Positions 8,815 to 18,897 of a stretch of 44,159 bases of DNA are shown piece by piece. Numbering within the stretch: the stretch's first letter is position 1; every line of letters starts with the position of its first letter. A program made the translations under genes and the position numbers. The notes under the pieces are model-generated. The model had not been told where the DNA came from. It made no database searches and was given only the letters and a program-made list of their open reading frames with translations. Origin of the DNA: a bacterium (GTDB taxonomy: Bacteria > Bacillota_I > Bacilli_A > RF39 > UBA660); assembly GCA_029100545.1 (NCBI GenBank), contig JAQXPH010000032.1, forward strand, positions 1 through 44,159, written 5' to 3'.

Positions 8815-10041
8815 TCACCTTCTAAATAAATTTTTTATTTTTCTTATTATTTTAATAAAATAATATTCTTTGCTAATTGGTAGTTCATATTCTCCAATTA
8901 ATTTTTCAACATTACCATTAAATCCTCTTTTAAATTCATATATTCCATAATCTTTATTTTTTTTATCATCATAAGTTATTATACCATAAAAATTATATTT
9001 ATCAAAACCATTATTTATAGCATATTTAATCATTTCCCATTGAAGCGCATATTGTGAATTAAATTTTAAATATTTTTCAATATTTCCACTTGATAAATAA
9101 ACTATTTCTGGTTTCATTATAATAAATACAGAAGATGACATGATAATGTTATCTCTTTTAGTTTTTTCTATAATTTCATTATTATATGTAATTTTCTTTT
9201 TAATGGAAGCAATTTCATTTTTTATATTGTTTTTTTTACCATTATTATATTTTGCATTACTTAATTTATTTAATTCAATTTCTTTATTTTTTAGTTCTTC
9301 TTTTAATAAAATATTATTTTCATTTAAATCAATTTCCGTTATTAAAAACTTTATTTTATTCTTAAATATCTTAAACATATTTTGATAATAATTAAAACTT
9401 TTAATTTTAAAATTTTTTCTATCACCAGTTTTTTTTAGTATATCATAAAATATATTTAGTTCGTTATAATTTAATTCTTTTATTTTAATATTGCTTTTTA
9501 ATGCTTTATTAATTATATTTCTTGTATTTGATTTCATTTCATTTAGTATATCATTTTCAGATTTACTTTTTAAATTTAAAGTAAATAATAAATTATTTTG
9601 TTCGTCATTATTATTTTTTTTAAATCCAATTTTATTTAAGTAAGTTATTATTTTAGAATTATTTATTCCACTTTTAATTATATTTCCATCAATATCTCTT
9701 TGGTAATCTATTATATATGGATCGATTCTTAAAATATAACCATTATTCTTTTTTATAAATGCTTTTAATTCACTAAAAAATATTTTTAACAATTCAAAAT
9801 TACTATAATCTATAAGAGGACCTCTTATTGCATAATATTCATATTTATTAAAATGTCTTTTTTTAAAAAGAAGCATTGCACATGCAATAATTTTATTATT
9901 TTCTTTTAAACCAACATAAGAAATATGCCAATTATTTTTTTCTCTTAAATGACCTATTTCTATTGATGAAAGAAAACATTTTTTATCATAAATATTCCAA
10001 AATTTTTCATATTCATTTTCAGTTATATTTTCAAAAATCAT
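8815..10041 (-). CDS. FemA/B-family peptidoglycan bridge aminoacyltransferase
   Basis: RGPLIDYSN; NTRNIINKALKSNIKIKEL; coiled-coil insertion; LQWEMIKYAINNGFDKYNFYGI; GIYEFKRGFNGNVEKLIGEYELPI. Confidence 0.9.
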   Translation of the reverse strand: MIFENITENEYEKFWNIYDKKCFLSSIEIGHLREKNNWHISYVGLKENNKIIACAMLLFKKRHFNKYEYYAIRGPLIDYSNFELLKIFFSELKAFIKKNNGYILRIDPYIIDYQRDIDGNIIKSGINNSKIITYLNKIGFKKNNNDEQNNLLFTLNLKSKSENDILNEMKSNTRNIINKALKSNIKIKELNYNELNIFYDILKKTGDRKNFKIKSFNYYQNMFKIFKNKIKFLITEIDLNENNILLKEELKNKEIELNKLSNAKYNNGKKNNIKNEIASIKKKITYNNEIIEKTKRDNIIMSSSVFIIMKPEIVYLSSGNIEKYLKFNSQYALQWEMIKYAINNGFDKYNFYGIITYDDKKNKDYGIYEFKRGFNGNVEKLIGEYELPISKEYYFIKIIRKIKNLFRR

Positions 10042-11639
10042 TTAGTTTCCTTTTTTTCTTTTATTAATTTAATTAAAATCTTTTTATTCATCATATAATA
10101 TATTATACCTAAAATTAGTGCAATTATAAGTATATAAATACATATTCCAACGAAACTAGTAAAAGTTGGCATTATTTTTTTATATAAAGTTGATACAATT
10201 ATAATAATTAATATTGATAATAAACAATTTGGTAACAATTTTAATGTTTCACTATATCTAAAACCTTCCTTTTTATATAATACATATAGTGGTACTCCAA
10301 GTGAAATAAAGTATCCAATAATAGTAGCTACAATAGCACCATAATAAGGATAAATACCTATTTTATTAAATAATAGTATTAAAGGTATATCTAGTAATGC
10401 ATTAATAACTAATCCTGTTATAGCAGAAAAATATATTAGTTTTGTTTTATATAATCCTTGTAAAGTTGAACATGAAATAACATAAGCACTATCAAGTACT
10501 CCTACTAGAATTTGAAAACTAAATATTATTGGACCATAGTAACTTTTACCATAAAATAATGTCCAAATTTCTTTTGAAAATAAACTCATAAAAATTGTTA
10601 AGGGTAAAATAATAAATATAAGTACTTTTAATGAATTATTAAAATAATAGTTTGCTCTTTTCATATCTTTAGATACGTAAGCATTTACTAATGATGGAAT
10701 TAAACTGATAGTTAGGCCTGTAGCAAATGATTTAACAATTGTAACGAGTTTACTGCCCCAAGTTGTAAAAATAGATGAAATTGTTTCTACATCTTGGGCA
10801 TTGAAACCTAGTTTTGTAAGACCACGTATAATTAATATCATATCAGTTGTATCATAAAGTGAGTTAGCAATATTAATGATTATAAAAGGAATACAATAAC
10901 TAACAATTTTTTTTAATATTTCCTTTTTTTCTTCTTTAGAAAATTCTTTTTTTGTATTATCTTTGATTATCTTTGCTTTTTTTGTTTTAATATATAAATA
11001 TACATAAGAAATAAGAGCACCAATTGCTGCCGAAAAAACAGATATTCCTATTGCATATTTAATATCTATATGTAATATTTTTACAAATATAAAACTTCCT
11101 ACTAATATAATTAATATTCTAACAATTTGTTCAATTACTTGAGATATTGAAGAAACTGTAATATACTTGTGTCCTTGTAAATAGCCTCTATATATTGATA
11201 AAACTGGTACAATTAATAGTGCAATAGATATGCATCTTATAACAAAGCATACATCTTCAATTGTATTACCACCTTGTAAGTTACCTAAAATAATTTTTGC
11301 AATTGGTTTAGCAAATATAAAGCATAATAAAAAAGCACTAATTGAAAAAATATAAATAAGTTTTTTACTTATTTTATACATTTCATTTTTTTTGTCATAT
11401 TCTTTTAAAGTTTCATATTCACTTGTAAGTTTACTAATTGCAAGAGGTATTCCGGCAGATGATATAATTAAAAATATATTATATATATTGTAGGCATATC
11501 CATATAAGGCACCGCCTTGCTGTCCAATAATTTTATAAAATGGTATAACATATAAAATTCCTAGTATTTTAGTTAAAATAATTGCAATAGTTGCAATTAT
11601 TGCACCTTCCATAAATCCATTTTTTTTCATAAGGATCAA
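10038..11639 (-). CDS. Polysaccharide/lipid flippase of SpoVB/MurJ (MOP) type
   Basis: About 12-14 TM; MKKNGFMEGAIIATIAIILTKILGILYVIPFYKIIGQQGGALYGYAYNIYNIFLIISSAGIPLAISKL. Confidence 0.9.
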   Translation of the reverse strand: MILMKKNGFMEGAIIATIAIILTKILGILYVIPFYKIIGQQGGALYGYAYNIYNIFLIISSAGIPLAISKLTSEYETLKEYDKKNEMYKISKKLIYIFSISAFLLCFIFAKPIAKIILGNLQGGNTIEDVCFVIRCISIALLIVPVLSIYRGYLQGHKYITVSSISQVIEQIVRILIILVGSFIFVKILHIDIKYAIGISVFSAAIGALISYVYLYIKTKKAKIIKDNTKKEFSKEEKKEILKKIVSYCIPFIIINIANSLYDTTDMILIIRGLTKLGFNAQDVETISSIFTTWGSKLVTIVKSFATGLTISLIPSLVNAYVSKDMKRANYYFNNSLKVLIFIILPLTIFMSLFSKEIWTLFYGKSYYGPIIFSFQILVGVLDSAYVISCSTLQGLYKTKLIYFSAITGLVINALLDIPLILLFNKIGIYPYYGAIVATIIGYFISLGVPLYVLYKKEGFRYSETLKLLPNCLLSILIIIIVSTLYKKIMPTFTSFVGICIYILIIALILGIIYYMMNKKILIKLIKEKKETK

Positions 11640-11715
11640 CTCCTATAATTATTATAGTTAAAAAATTAATATAAAACAAGTTATTATTATATGTTATAAT
11701 TCATCTAGAGGTAAT

Positions 11716-12216
11716 ATGATAAAGGTTGAAAAATTAATTTTAGGTTATTTAGATACAAATTGTTATATAGTAAGTAGTAATAATAAAGCAATCATAATTG
11801 ATCCTGCAGATAATTATGAACAAATCATAAATTTTTGCAAGAAATATGAAGTAATTGAAATAATTGTTACGCATCATCATTTTGATCATATTGGAGCTTT
11901 AAAAGAAATAGAAAAATACTATAATTTAAAACGTAATGATTTTAGTAAAAAAACACTAAATTATGAAATAATAAAAACGCCAGGTCATACTGACGATTCT
12001 ATTTCTATTTTCTTTCCTGATGAAAAAATTCTTTTTTCTGGAGATTTAATATTCTATCATGCTATAGGTAGATATGACTTTCCAAATTCTAACTATGAAA
12101 ATTTAAAAGAATCACTTAATATTATTAGTAAACTTCCAATTAATACAATTATTTATCCAGGTCATGGAAAAGAAACAACATTAAAAGAAGAAATCCCAAG
12201 ATTTAAATATTATTAA
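11716..12216 (+). CDS. MBL-fold hydrolase (glyoxalase II-like)
   Basis: LGYLDTNCYIV; VTHHHFDHIGAL; KTPGHTDDSISIFF; LFSGDLIFYHAIGRYDFP; IYPGHGKETTL. Confidence 0.92.
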   Translation: MIKVEKLILGYLDTNCYIVSSNNKAIIIDPADNYEQIINFCKKYEVIEIIVTHHHFDHIGALKEIEKYYNLKRNDFSKKTLNYEIIKTPGHTDDSISIFFPDEKILFSGDLIFYHAIGRYDFPNSNYENLKESLNIISKLPINTIIYPGHGKETTLKEEIPRFKYY

Positions 12217-12584
12217 AATGTTTTTTCAGAATAGGCATGTGAATAATTTATTGGTTCCATAAATTCAACATAATCTAAGTATAATATTCTTATTAAATAC
12301 CATTTACCTGTAGTAATATCTTTAATAATAAGATGATCTTTTCCAGCTTCTTCAATTAGACCTGAAAAAACTTTATTTTTCCACTCAGTACTATCTGGGA
12401 AAGAAACATATGCGTTAACCTTTCTTCCTTTATTTAAACGCAAAATATTTTCAATATAACTTTGTTCGTTATAATCAGGTTCCATGGAACTAACATTTCC
12501 TGGTGGAGTTTGAAAATTACTCATTTGGTTTTGATTTGTAGGAAATGTTGGATTTTGATAAAAATTACCGTTTATATTAATCAC
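12213..12584 (-). CDS. gerQ: Spore coat protein GerQ
   Basis: QSYIENILRLNKGRKVNAYVSFPDSTEWKNKVFSGLIEEAGKDHLIIKDITTGKWYLIRILYLDYVEFMEPINY. Confidence 0.9.
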   Translation of the reverse strand: MININGNFYQNPTFPTNQNQMSNFQTPPGNVSSMEPDYNEQSYIENILRLNKGRKVNAYVSFPDSTEWKNKVFSGLIEEAGKDHLIIKDITTGKWYLIRILYLDYVEFMEPINYSHAYSEKTF

Positions 12585-12641
12585 CTCTCAATATAAGTAT
12601 ATGTAAATTGACTTATAAATTGAATAATTTTTAAAGACTTA

Positions 12642-12670
12642 TAGACTTTTTTAAAAAATTTTAGTAAAAT
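12642..12670 (+). promoter_or_regulatory. Promoter TAGACT-N17-TAAAAT upstream of yitT-like gene
   Basis: -35 at 12642-12647, -10 at 12665-12670. Confidence 0.6.
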
Positions 12671-12695
12671 ACAATTAAGATAGAAAGGGTATATA

Positions 12696-13562
12696 ATGAA
12701 TAGGGAAGACGTAAAAATAATAATAAAAGGTCTTACTTTTGTTTTAGGCGTTTTTTTGCTTGCTATGTGTTATAATTTATTTTTATTACCAAATAATTTT
12801 GTAACAGGTGGTATGAATGGCCTTGCAATTATTTTTAATAAGGTTTTTAAATTAAATCCTACAATTTTTATTTATGTGTCAAGAATTTTTCTTTTAATTA
12901 TAAGTTTCATATTCTTAGGAGTAAAAAAAACTATGCCGACAATATTAGGTTCTCTATTATATCCATTAATGGTATCCTTTACTGAACCTATAGCAACTTA
13001 TTTAATAGATTATATTAATGTTAACGAATATTTAATTATTATATGTATGGCAGGAGTTTTATATGGTTCATCATCGGCATTAATTTATAAAACAGGTTTT
13101 ACAACAGGAGGTGGAGATGTAATAATGCAATTAATAAAAAAATATTTTAATGTATCAACAACAACTGCAAATTTTTCATATAGTTTTATAATATTATTAT
13201 TTGGATTATTTGTATTTGGATTTGAAAATTTTATATATGCAATTATAATTTTATTAATTAGTAATACTATTATTGATAAAATAACGTTAGGAGTTTCAAT
13301 GAGTAAAGTTTTCTTTATTTATTCAAAAAAACTTTCTGAAATAAAAAAAATAATTGCAGATGAATATGATAGTGGAGTTACTATATTACAAACTAAACAA
13401 GAATATTTACATAAGAAAGGTGAAATGTTGATGGTTGCTGTTTCTAATTTTGATTGTTATCATTTAAGAAATAGAATTTTAGAAATTGATCCTAATGCAT
13501 TTTTTGTAATAAATGATTGTTATGAAGTAAATGGTGGCAAGAAAAAAGAAAGACTTTTATAG
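12696..13562 (+). CDS. YitT-family membrane protein (DUF161/DUF2179)
   Basis: NLFLLPNNFVTGGMNGLAIIFNKVF; YKTGFTTGGGDVIMQLIKKY; C-terminal ILEIDPNAFFVINDCYEVNGG. Confidence 0.93.
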   Translation: MNREDVKIIIKGLTFVLGVFLLAMCYNLFLLPNNFVTGGMNGLAIIFNKVFKLNPTIFIYVSRIFLLIISFIFLGVKKTMPTILGSLLYPLMVSFTEPIATYLIDYINVNEYLIIICMAGVLYGSSSALIYKTGFTTGGGDVIMQLIKKYFNVSTTTANFSYSFIILLFGLFVFGFENFIYAIIILLISNTIIDKITLGVSMSKVFFIYSKKLSEIKKIIADEYDSGVTILQTKQEYLHKKGEMLMVAVSNFDCYHLRNRILEIDPNAFFVINDCYEVNGGKKKERLL

Positions 13563-13570
13563 GAGGAACA

Positions 13571-14287
13571 ATGAAAAAAATATTATTATTTATTTTTATT
13601 TGTTTATTATTATGTGGATGTAAAAAAAATGATAATGAATTAGTTATGGTTACAGAAGCAGGATTTGCACCATATGAATATTATGAAGATGGAGAAATTG
13701 TTGGCGTTGATGTTGAAATAGCAAAAGAAATTGCTAAAAAAGTGAATAAGACTTTAGTAATTAAGGATATTTATTTTGATTCTATTATTAATGAACTAAA
13801 ATCTGGAAAAGCAGATTTTGCTATTGCAGGCATGAGTATTACTGATGAAAGAAAAAAAGAAGTTGATTTTTCAAATGAATATATAACTTCAAGACAAATA
13901 GTAATTGTTAATAACAATAGTAGTATTGAATCAATAAATGAAATTAATAATAAAATAGTAGCAGTACAACTTGGTAGTGTAGCAGATAGTCATGTAACAA
14001 AGAATAAGATAACTGATAACATAGTAAGACAAAAAAAATATTTATCTATGATTGAGGATTTAAAAGCAAATAAAGTTGATTTAATTATTATGGATGAACT
14101 TCCAGCTAAAGAGATATTAAAAAATAATTCAGAATTAAAAATTTTAGATGGTTATATTTTCGAAGATAGCTATGCAGTTGCTGTAAAAAAGGGTAATACT
14201 GAACTTTTAAATCAAATTAATGAAGTTATAGATGAACTTAAAAAAAATGGTAAAATAAGTGAATACATTTTAAGTTATTCAAAGTAG
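13571..14287 (+). CDS. Polar amino-acid ABC transporter substrate-binding lipoprotein
   Basis: Lipobox LLCGC; MVTEAGFAPYEYYEDGEIVGVDVEIAKEIAKKV; DFAIAGMSITDERKKEVDFS. Confidence 0.93.
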   Translation: MKKILLFIFICLLLCGCKKNDNELVMVTEAGFAPYEYYEDGEIVGVDVEIAKEIAKKVNKTLVIKDIYFDSIINELKSGKADFAIAGMSITDERKKEVDFSNEYITSRQIVIVNNNSSIESINEINNKIVAVQLGSVADSHVTKNKITDNIVRQKKYLSMIEDLKANKVDLIIMDELPAKEILKNNSELKILDGYIFEDSYAVAVKKGNTELLNQINEVIDELKKNGKISEYILSYSK

Positions 14288-14294
14288 GAAAAAA

Positions 14295-14987
14295 ATGAAC
14301 ATATTATCAACTATATATGAAAATCTTTATTATACTTTAATATATGAAAACCGTTATATGTATTTTTTAAAAGGCTTATTAAATACTTTAATAATGGCTT
14401 TTTTTGCTTGTATAATTGGAATTATTTTAGGAATTATTTTAGCAATAATAACTGACTATAGTGAAAAAACCAAAAAGTTGCCATTTTTATCTTTTATTGC
14501 AAAAGTTTATATTGGTTTAATTAGAGGCACTCCATCTCTTCTTCAATTAATGATTATATATTACATTATGTTTCGAAGTGTTAATATTAATATAATAGTG
14601 GTTGGAATCATATCATTTGGGCTTAATTCTGCAGCGTATGTATCACAAATTATTAAATCAGGAATTATTTCTGTATCATTTGGGCAGGAAGAGGCCGCTA
14701 AAATGCTTGGACTTAATTATGTTCAAACAATGAGATATATTATAATGCCTCAAGCAATGAGAAATATTATGCCAGCATTAGGAAACGAATTTATTACTCT
14801 TTTAAAAGAAACATCTGTTGCGGGTTATATTGGTATAATTGAACTTACTAAAGCTTCTGATATAATTGCTTCTAGAACTTATGATTATTTCTTTCCACTT
14901 TTTATAGTTGCTATAATATATTTAATACTTACGATAGGATTGTCTAAAATTTTAAATATATTTGAAAGGAAATTAACTAATGATTGA
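14295..14987 (+). CDS. Polar amino-acid ABC transporter permease
   Basis: FLKGLLNTLIMAFFACIIGIILG; LIRGTPSLLQLMIIYY; QEEAAKMLGLNYVQTMRYIIMPQAMRNIMPALGNEFITLLKETSV. Confidence 0.95.
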   Translation: MNILSTIYENLYYTLIYENRYMYFLKGLLNTLIMAFFACIIGIILGIILAIITDYSEKTKKLPFLSFIAKVYIGLIRGTPSLLQLMIIYYIMFRSVNINIIVVGIISFGLNSAAYVSQIIKSGIISVSFGQEEAAKMLGLNYVQTMRYIIMPQAMRNIMPALGNEFITLLKETSVAGYIGIIELTKASDIIASRTYDYFFPLFIVAIIYLILTIGLSKILNIFERKLTND

Positions 14988-15687
14988 AATAAAAGATTTA
15001 TGTAAAAGTTATGGTGATAAAGAAATATTAAGTAATATTAATTTAACTATTAGTGATAATGAAATAGTAGCAATAATTGGTAAAAGTGGTTGTGGCAAAT
15101 CAACACTATTAAGATGTATTTCAAGGCTTGAAAATATTACTAAAGGAAGTATTTATATAGATAATGAAGATATTAATAATATAAAAGATTACTATAAAAA
15201 AGTTGGAATGGTTTTTCAAAGTTTTAATTTATTTGAAAATCTAAATGTTTTAGATAATTTAATTTTAGCACCAGTAAAACTAAAATTAATGACTAAAGAT
15301 GAGGCTATTAAAAAAGCTAAAAAATATTTAAAAGATATTAATTTATTAAATAAAATAAATGAATATCCAAAAAAATTAAGTGGTGGTGAAAAACAAAGAG
15401 TTGCAATTATTAGGGCTCTTATGGAAAATCCAAAAATTATATTATTTGATGAACCTACAAGTTCATTAGATCCACAAATGACTCAGGAAGTTCTTGAATT
15501 AATGAAAAAATTAAGTAATTTAAATATAACAATTATTGTTGTGAGTCATGAAATTAATTTTATAAAAGAATTTGCCCAAAGAATTATATATATAGATAAT
15601 AAAAAAGTTGTAAGTGATGCAAATGTAATTGATACATTTAATTCACATAATGAAAGTTTAAAAGAGTTTTTAAAAGATATAAAATGA
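14980..15687 (+). CDS. Amino-acid ABC transporter ATP-binding protein
   Basis: Walker A GKSGCGKSTLLRC; LSGGEKQRVAIIRAL; LFDEPTSSLDP. Confidence 0.96.
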   Translation: MIEIKDLCKSYGDKEILSNINLTISDNEIVAIIGKSGCGKSTLLRCISRLENITKGSIYIDNEDINNIKDYYKKVGMVFQSFNLFENLNVLDNLILAPVKLKLMTKDEAIKKAKKYLKDINLLNKINEYPKKLSGGEKQRVAIIRALMENPKIILFDEPTSSLDPQMTQEVLELMKKLSNLNITIIVVSHEINFIKEFAQRIIYIDNKKVVSDANVIDTFNSHNESLKEFLKDIK

Positions 15688-15691
15688 TATA

Positions 15692-15720
15692 TAGACTTTT
15701 AAAAATTAAAATGATATTAT
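15692..15720 (+). promoter_or_regulatory. Promoter TAGACT-N17-TATTAT upstream of arcA
   Basis: -35 at 15692-15697, -10 at 15715-15720; SD aaggagatgat follows. Confidence 0.55.
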
Positions 15721-15737
15721 TATAATAAGGAGATGAT

Positions 15738-16970
15738 ATGATGATACATGTTACAAGTGAAATTAAAAAATTAAAAAAAGTTTTAGTTCATAGACCAGGT
15801 AAAGAACTTTTAAATTTGACACCAGATACATTAGGTAGACTTCTTTTTGATGATATTCCATATCTTAAAGTTGCTATACAAGAACATGATGAATTTTGTC
15901 AAATATTAAGAGATAACGATATCGAAGTTGTTTATTTAGAAGACTTAATGGCGGAAACTCTTGATTATAATCCACAAATAAAGCCTTCATTTATAAGACA
16001 ATTTATATATGAAGCAGGTGTTAAAACCCCAAAATATAAAGATTTATTATTTGAATATTTGATGAGTTTTGAAAATAATAAACAATTAGTTTTAAAGACA
16101 ATGGAAGGTATTAAAGTTTCTGAAGTTCATAGGAATAAAAATGACATAGAACATTCGTTAGTTGATCAAATTAGTGAAGAAACTAAGTTTTTAGCTGAAC
16201 CAATGCCAAACTTATATTTTACTAGAGATCCATTTGCTTCAGTAGGAAATGGCATAATCTTAAATAAAATGTACTCAATAACTAGAAGTAGAGAAACAAT
16301 TTATGCATATTATATATTTAATTATCATCCAGATTATATGGATAAAGTAGATAAATATTATGACAGAGAAAATCCATTTAGTATTGAAGGTGGAGATGTT
16401 CTAAATATAAATGACCACGTTCTTGCAATTGGTATTTCACAAAGAACAAGTGCTGAAGCTATTGATATAGTTGCTAAAAATATGTTTAAAGATGAAAATT
16501 GTAAAATTGATACGATTTTAGCATTTAAAATTCCTGAATGTCGTGCATTTATGCACTTAGATACAGTATTTACTCAAATTGATGTAGATAAATTTACTTA
16601 TCATCCTGGAATTATGGAAACACTTGAAGTTTTTGAAATAACTAAAGATGATGAAAATCCGGAAGATGTAAAAGTGATAAAAAAAGAGGGATCACTTGAA
16701 AATATTTTAGAGGAATATTTAGGTATTGATGTTACATTAATTCCTTGCGCTGGTGGTGATAAAATTGCCTCTGAAAGAGAACAATGGAATGATGGAACTA
16801 ATACACTTGCAATAGCCCCTGGAGTAGTTGTTGTATATAATAGAAATAATATTACGAATGATGTTTTAAGAGAGCATGGTATTAAAGTAATCGAAATGAA
16901 TAGCGCTGAATTATCTAGAGGTCGTGGAGGCCCTAGATGTATGAGTATGCCATTAGAAAGAGAGGAATAA
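15738..16970 (+). CDS. arcA: Arginine deiminase
   Basis: KKLKKVLVHRPGKELLNLTPDTLGRLLFDDIPYL; NLYFTRDPFASVGNGI; EGGDVL; CRAFMHLDTVF; GRGGPRCMSMPLER. Confidence 0.98.
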   Translation: MMIHVTSEIKKLKKVLVHRPGKELLNLTPDTLGRLLFDDIPYLKVAIQEHDEFCQILRDNDIEVVYLEDLMAETLDYNPQIKPSFIRQFIYEAGVKTPKYKDLLFEYLMSFENNKQLVLKTMEGIKVSEVHRNKNDIEHSLVDQISEETKFLAEPMPNLYFTRDPFASVGNGIILNKMYSITRSRETIYAYYIFNYHPDYMDKVDKYYDRENPFSIEGGDVLNINDHVLAIGISQRTSAEAIDIVAKNMFKDENCKIDTILAFKIPECRAFMHLDTVFTQIDVDKFTYHPGIMETLEVFEITKDDENPEDVKVIKKEGSLENILEEYLGIDVTLIPCAGGDKIASEREQWNDGTNTLAIAPGVVVVYNRNNITNDVLREHGIKVIEMNSAELSRGRGGPRCMSMPLEREE

Positions 16971-17960
16971 ATGGATTTAAGAAATAGAGATTTTTTAAAA
17001 CTTTTAGATTATTCGTCTGATGAAATAAGATATTTATTGGATTTAGCTAAAAATTTTAAAGAAAAAAAACATAATCATATACCACATAAATATTTAGAAG
17101 GAAAAAATATTGCAATTATATTTGAAAAAGATTCTACAAGAACTAGATGTTCTTTTGAAGTTGCTGCATATGATTTAGGTATGCACGTAACATATCTTGG
17201 TCCTACTGGTAGTCAAATGGGTAAAAAAGAAAGTATTGAAGATACTGCAAGAGTATTATGTAGAATGTATGATGGAATTGAGTATCGTGGATTTGATCAA
17301 ACAATTGTTGAAACACTTGCTAAATATTCAAGTGTTCCTGTTTGGAATGGTCTTACTAATGAATTTCATCCAACTCAAATGTTAGCAGATTTTATGACAA
17401 TTGAAGAAGAGTTTGGTTCTTTAAAAGGAAAAAAATTAGTTTTTTGTGGTGATGCAAGAAATAATGTTGGAAATTCACTTATGGTTTGTAGTGCAAAACT
17501 TGGAGTTAATTTTACATGTTGTGCTCCAAAAGATTTATGGCCTGATGAAGAACTTACTCAAAAATGTATGGAAATTGCAAGGGAAAATGGATGCACAATT
17601 GAAAGAACTGAAGATATAATGGAAGGTACTAAGAGTGCTGATGCAATTTATACAGATGTTTGGGTTTCAATGGGTGAACCAATGGATAAGTGGGAAGAAA
17701 GAATAAATTATTTAAAACCTTATCAAGTTAATCAAAAAGTAATTGATAATGCTAATAGTGATTGTATTTTCTTACATTGTCTTCCTTCATTTCATGATTT
17801 AAATACTACAATAGGTAAAGATATTTATGATAAATTTGGATTAACTGAAATGGAAGTTAGTGATGAAGTATTTAATGGTTCACATTCAAGAGTTTTTGAA
17901 GAAGCAGAAAATAGAATGCATACTATAAAAGCAGTAATTTATGCAACTTTAAAGGATTAA
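16971..17960 (+). CDS. arcB: Ornithine carbamoyltransferase (catabolic context)
   Basis: [65 protein letters not shown]. Confidence 0.97.
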   Translation: MDLRNRDFLKLLDYSSDEIRYLLDLAKNFKEKKHNHIPHKYLEGKNIAIIFEKDSTRTRCSFEVAAYDLGMHVTYLGPTGSQMGKKESIEDTARVLCRMYDGIEYRGFDQTIVETLAKYSSVPVWNGLTNEFHPTQMLADFMTIEEEFGSLKGKKLVFCGDARNNVGNSLMVCSAKLGVNFTCCAPKDLWPDEELTQKCMEIARENGCTIERTEDIMEGTKSADAIYTDVWVSMGEPMDKWEERINYLKPYQVNQKVIDNANSDCIFLHCLPSFHDLNTTIGKDIYDKFGLTEMEVSDEVFNGSHSRVFEEAENRMHTIKAVIYATLKD

Positions 17961-17961
17961 T

Positions 17962-18897
17962 ATGAGTAAAATAGTAATTGCATTAGGTGGTAACGCTCTA
18001 GGTAGTACTCCTGAAGAACAATTAAATCTTGTAAAAAAAGCAGCAGATATAATTGTATCTATTGCTAAAGACAATGAAGTTATTGTTACACATGGTAATG
18101 GTCCTCAAGTTGGAATGATAAATAATGCTTTTGAGTATGCTAGTAAATTTGAAAAAGCACCTTTAATGCCCTTTGCAGAGTGTGGTGCAATGAGCCAAGG
18201 CTATATTGGTTATCATTTACAAAATGCTATTAATGAAAAATGTGTTGAAAAAAATGTTTTAAAAAAATGTGCAACAATCATTTCTCAGGTTGAAGTTGAT
18301 AAAACTGATTCGGCTTTCAGTAATCCTACTAAGCCTGTTGGAATGTTTTATACCAAAGAAGAGGCTGAAAAATTAGCTTTAGAAAATGGTTATAAATATG
18401 TTGAAGATTCTGGCCGTGGTTATAGAAGAGTAGTGCCTTCTCCTAAACCAGTCAAAATCTTAGAACAAGATATTGTAAGTACTCTTGTTAAAGATGGTAA
18501 TATAGTTATTACTGTCGGAGGTGGTGGTGTCCCAGTTGTTAAAGAAAAAAATGGCTATAAAGGAGTTGCTGCAGTAATTGATAAAGATTTTGCTAGTAGT
18601 ACTCTTGCAAGCAATATTGATGCCGATATTTTACTTATTTTAACAGCTGTAGATAAAGTTTATATAAACTTTAATAAAGAAAATCAAATAGCTTTGGATG
18701 AAGTGGATACTGATACTTTAAAAGATTATATTAATAATAATGAATTTGCAAAAGGTAGTATGCTTCCTAAAATTAATGCTTGTATTAACTTTGTTGAAAA
18801 TAATCATGAGGGCACAGCTATTATTGCTTCACTTGATGAAGGTTTAGAAGCTATTAATGGCAGTAAAGGCACAAAAATATTTTATAGGAGGAAATAA
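17962..18897 (+). CDS. arcC: Carbamate kinase
   Basis: IVIALGGNALG; VTHGNGPQVGMINNA; SPKPVKILEQDIV; VGGGGVPVV; GSMLPKINACINFV. Confidence 0.98.
   Translation: MSKIVIALGGNALGSTPEEQLNLVKKAADIIVSIAKDNEVIVTHGNGPQVGMINNAFEYASKFEKAPLMPFAECGAMSQGYIGYHLQNAINEKCVEKNVLKKCATIISQVEVDKTDSAFSNPTKPVGMFYTKEEAEKLALENGYKYVEDSGRGYRRVVPSPKPVKILEQDIVSTLVKDGNIVITVGGGGVPVVKEKNGYKGVAAVIDKDFASSTLASNIDADILLILTAVDKVYINFNKENQIALDEVDTDTLKDYINNNEFAKGSMLPKINACINFVENNHEGTAIIASLDEGLEAINGSKGTKIFYRRK

Noticed and set aside
9140-9385. Plus-strand 81-aa hydrophobic ORF
   Set aside because: Antisense to the Lys/Asn-rich coiled-coil part of FemAB; a typical AT-rich mirror ORF.
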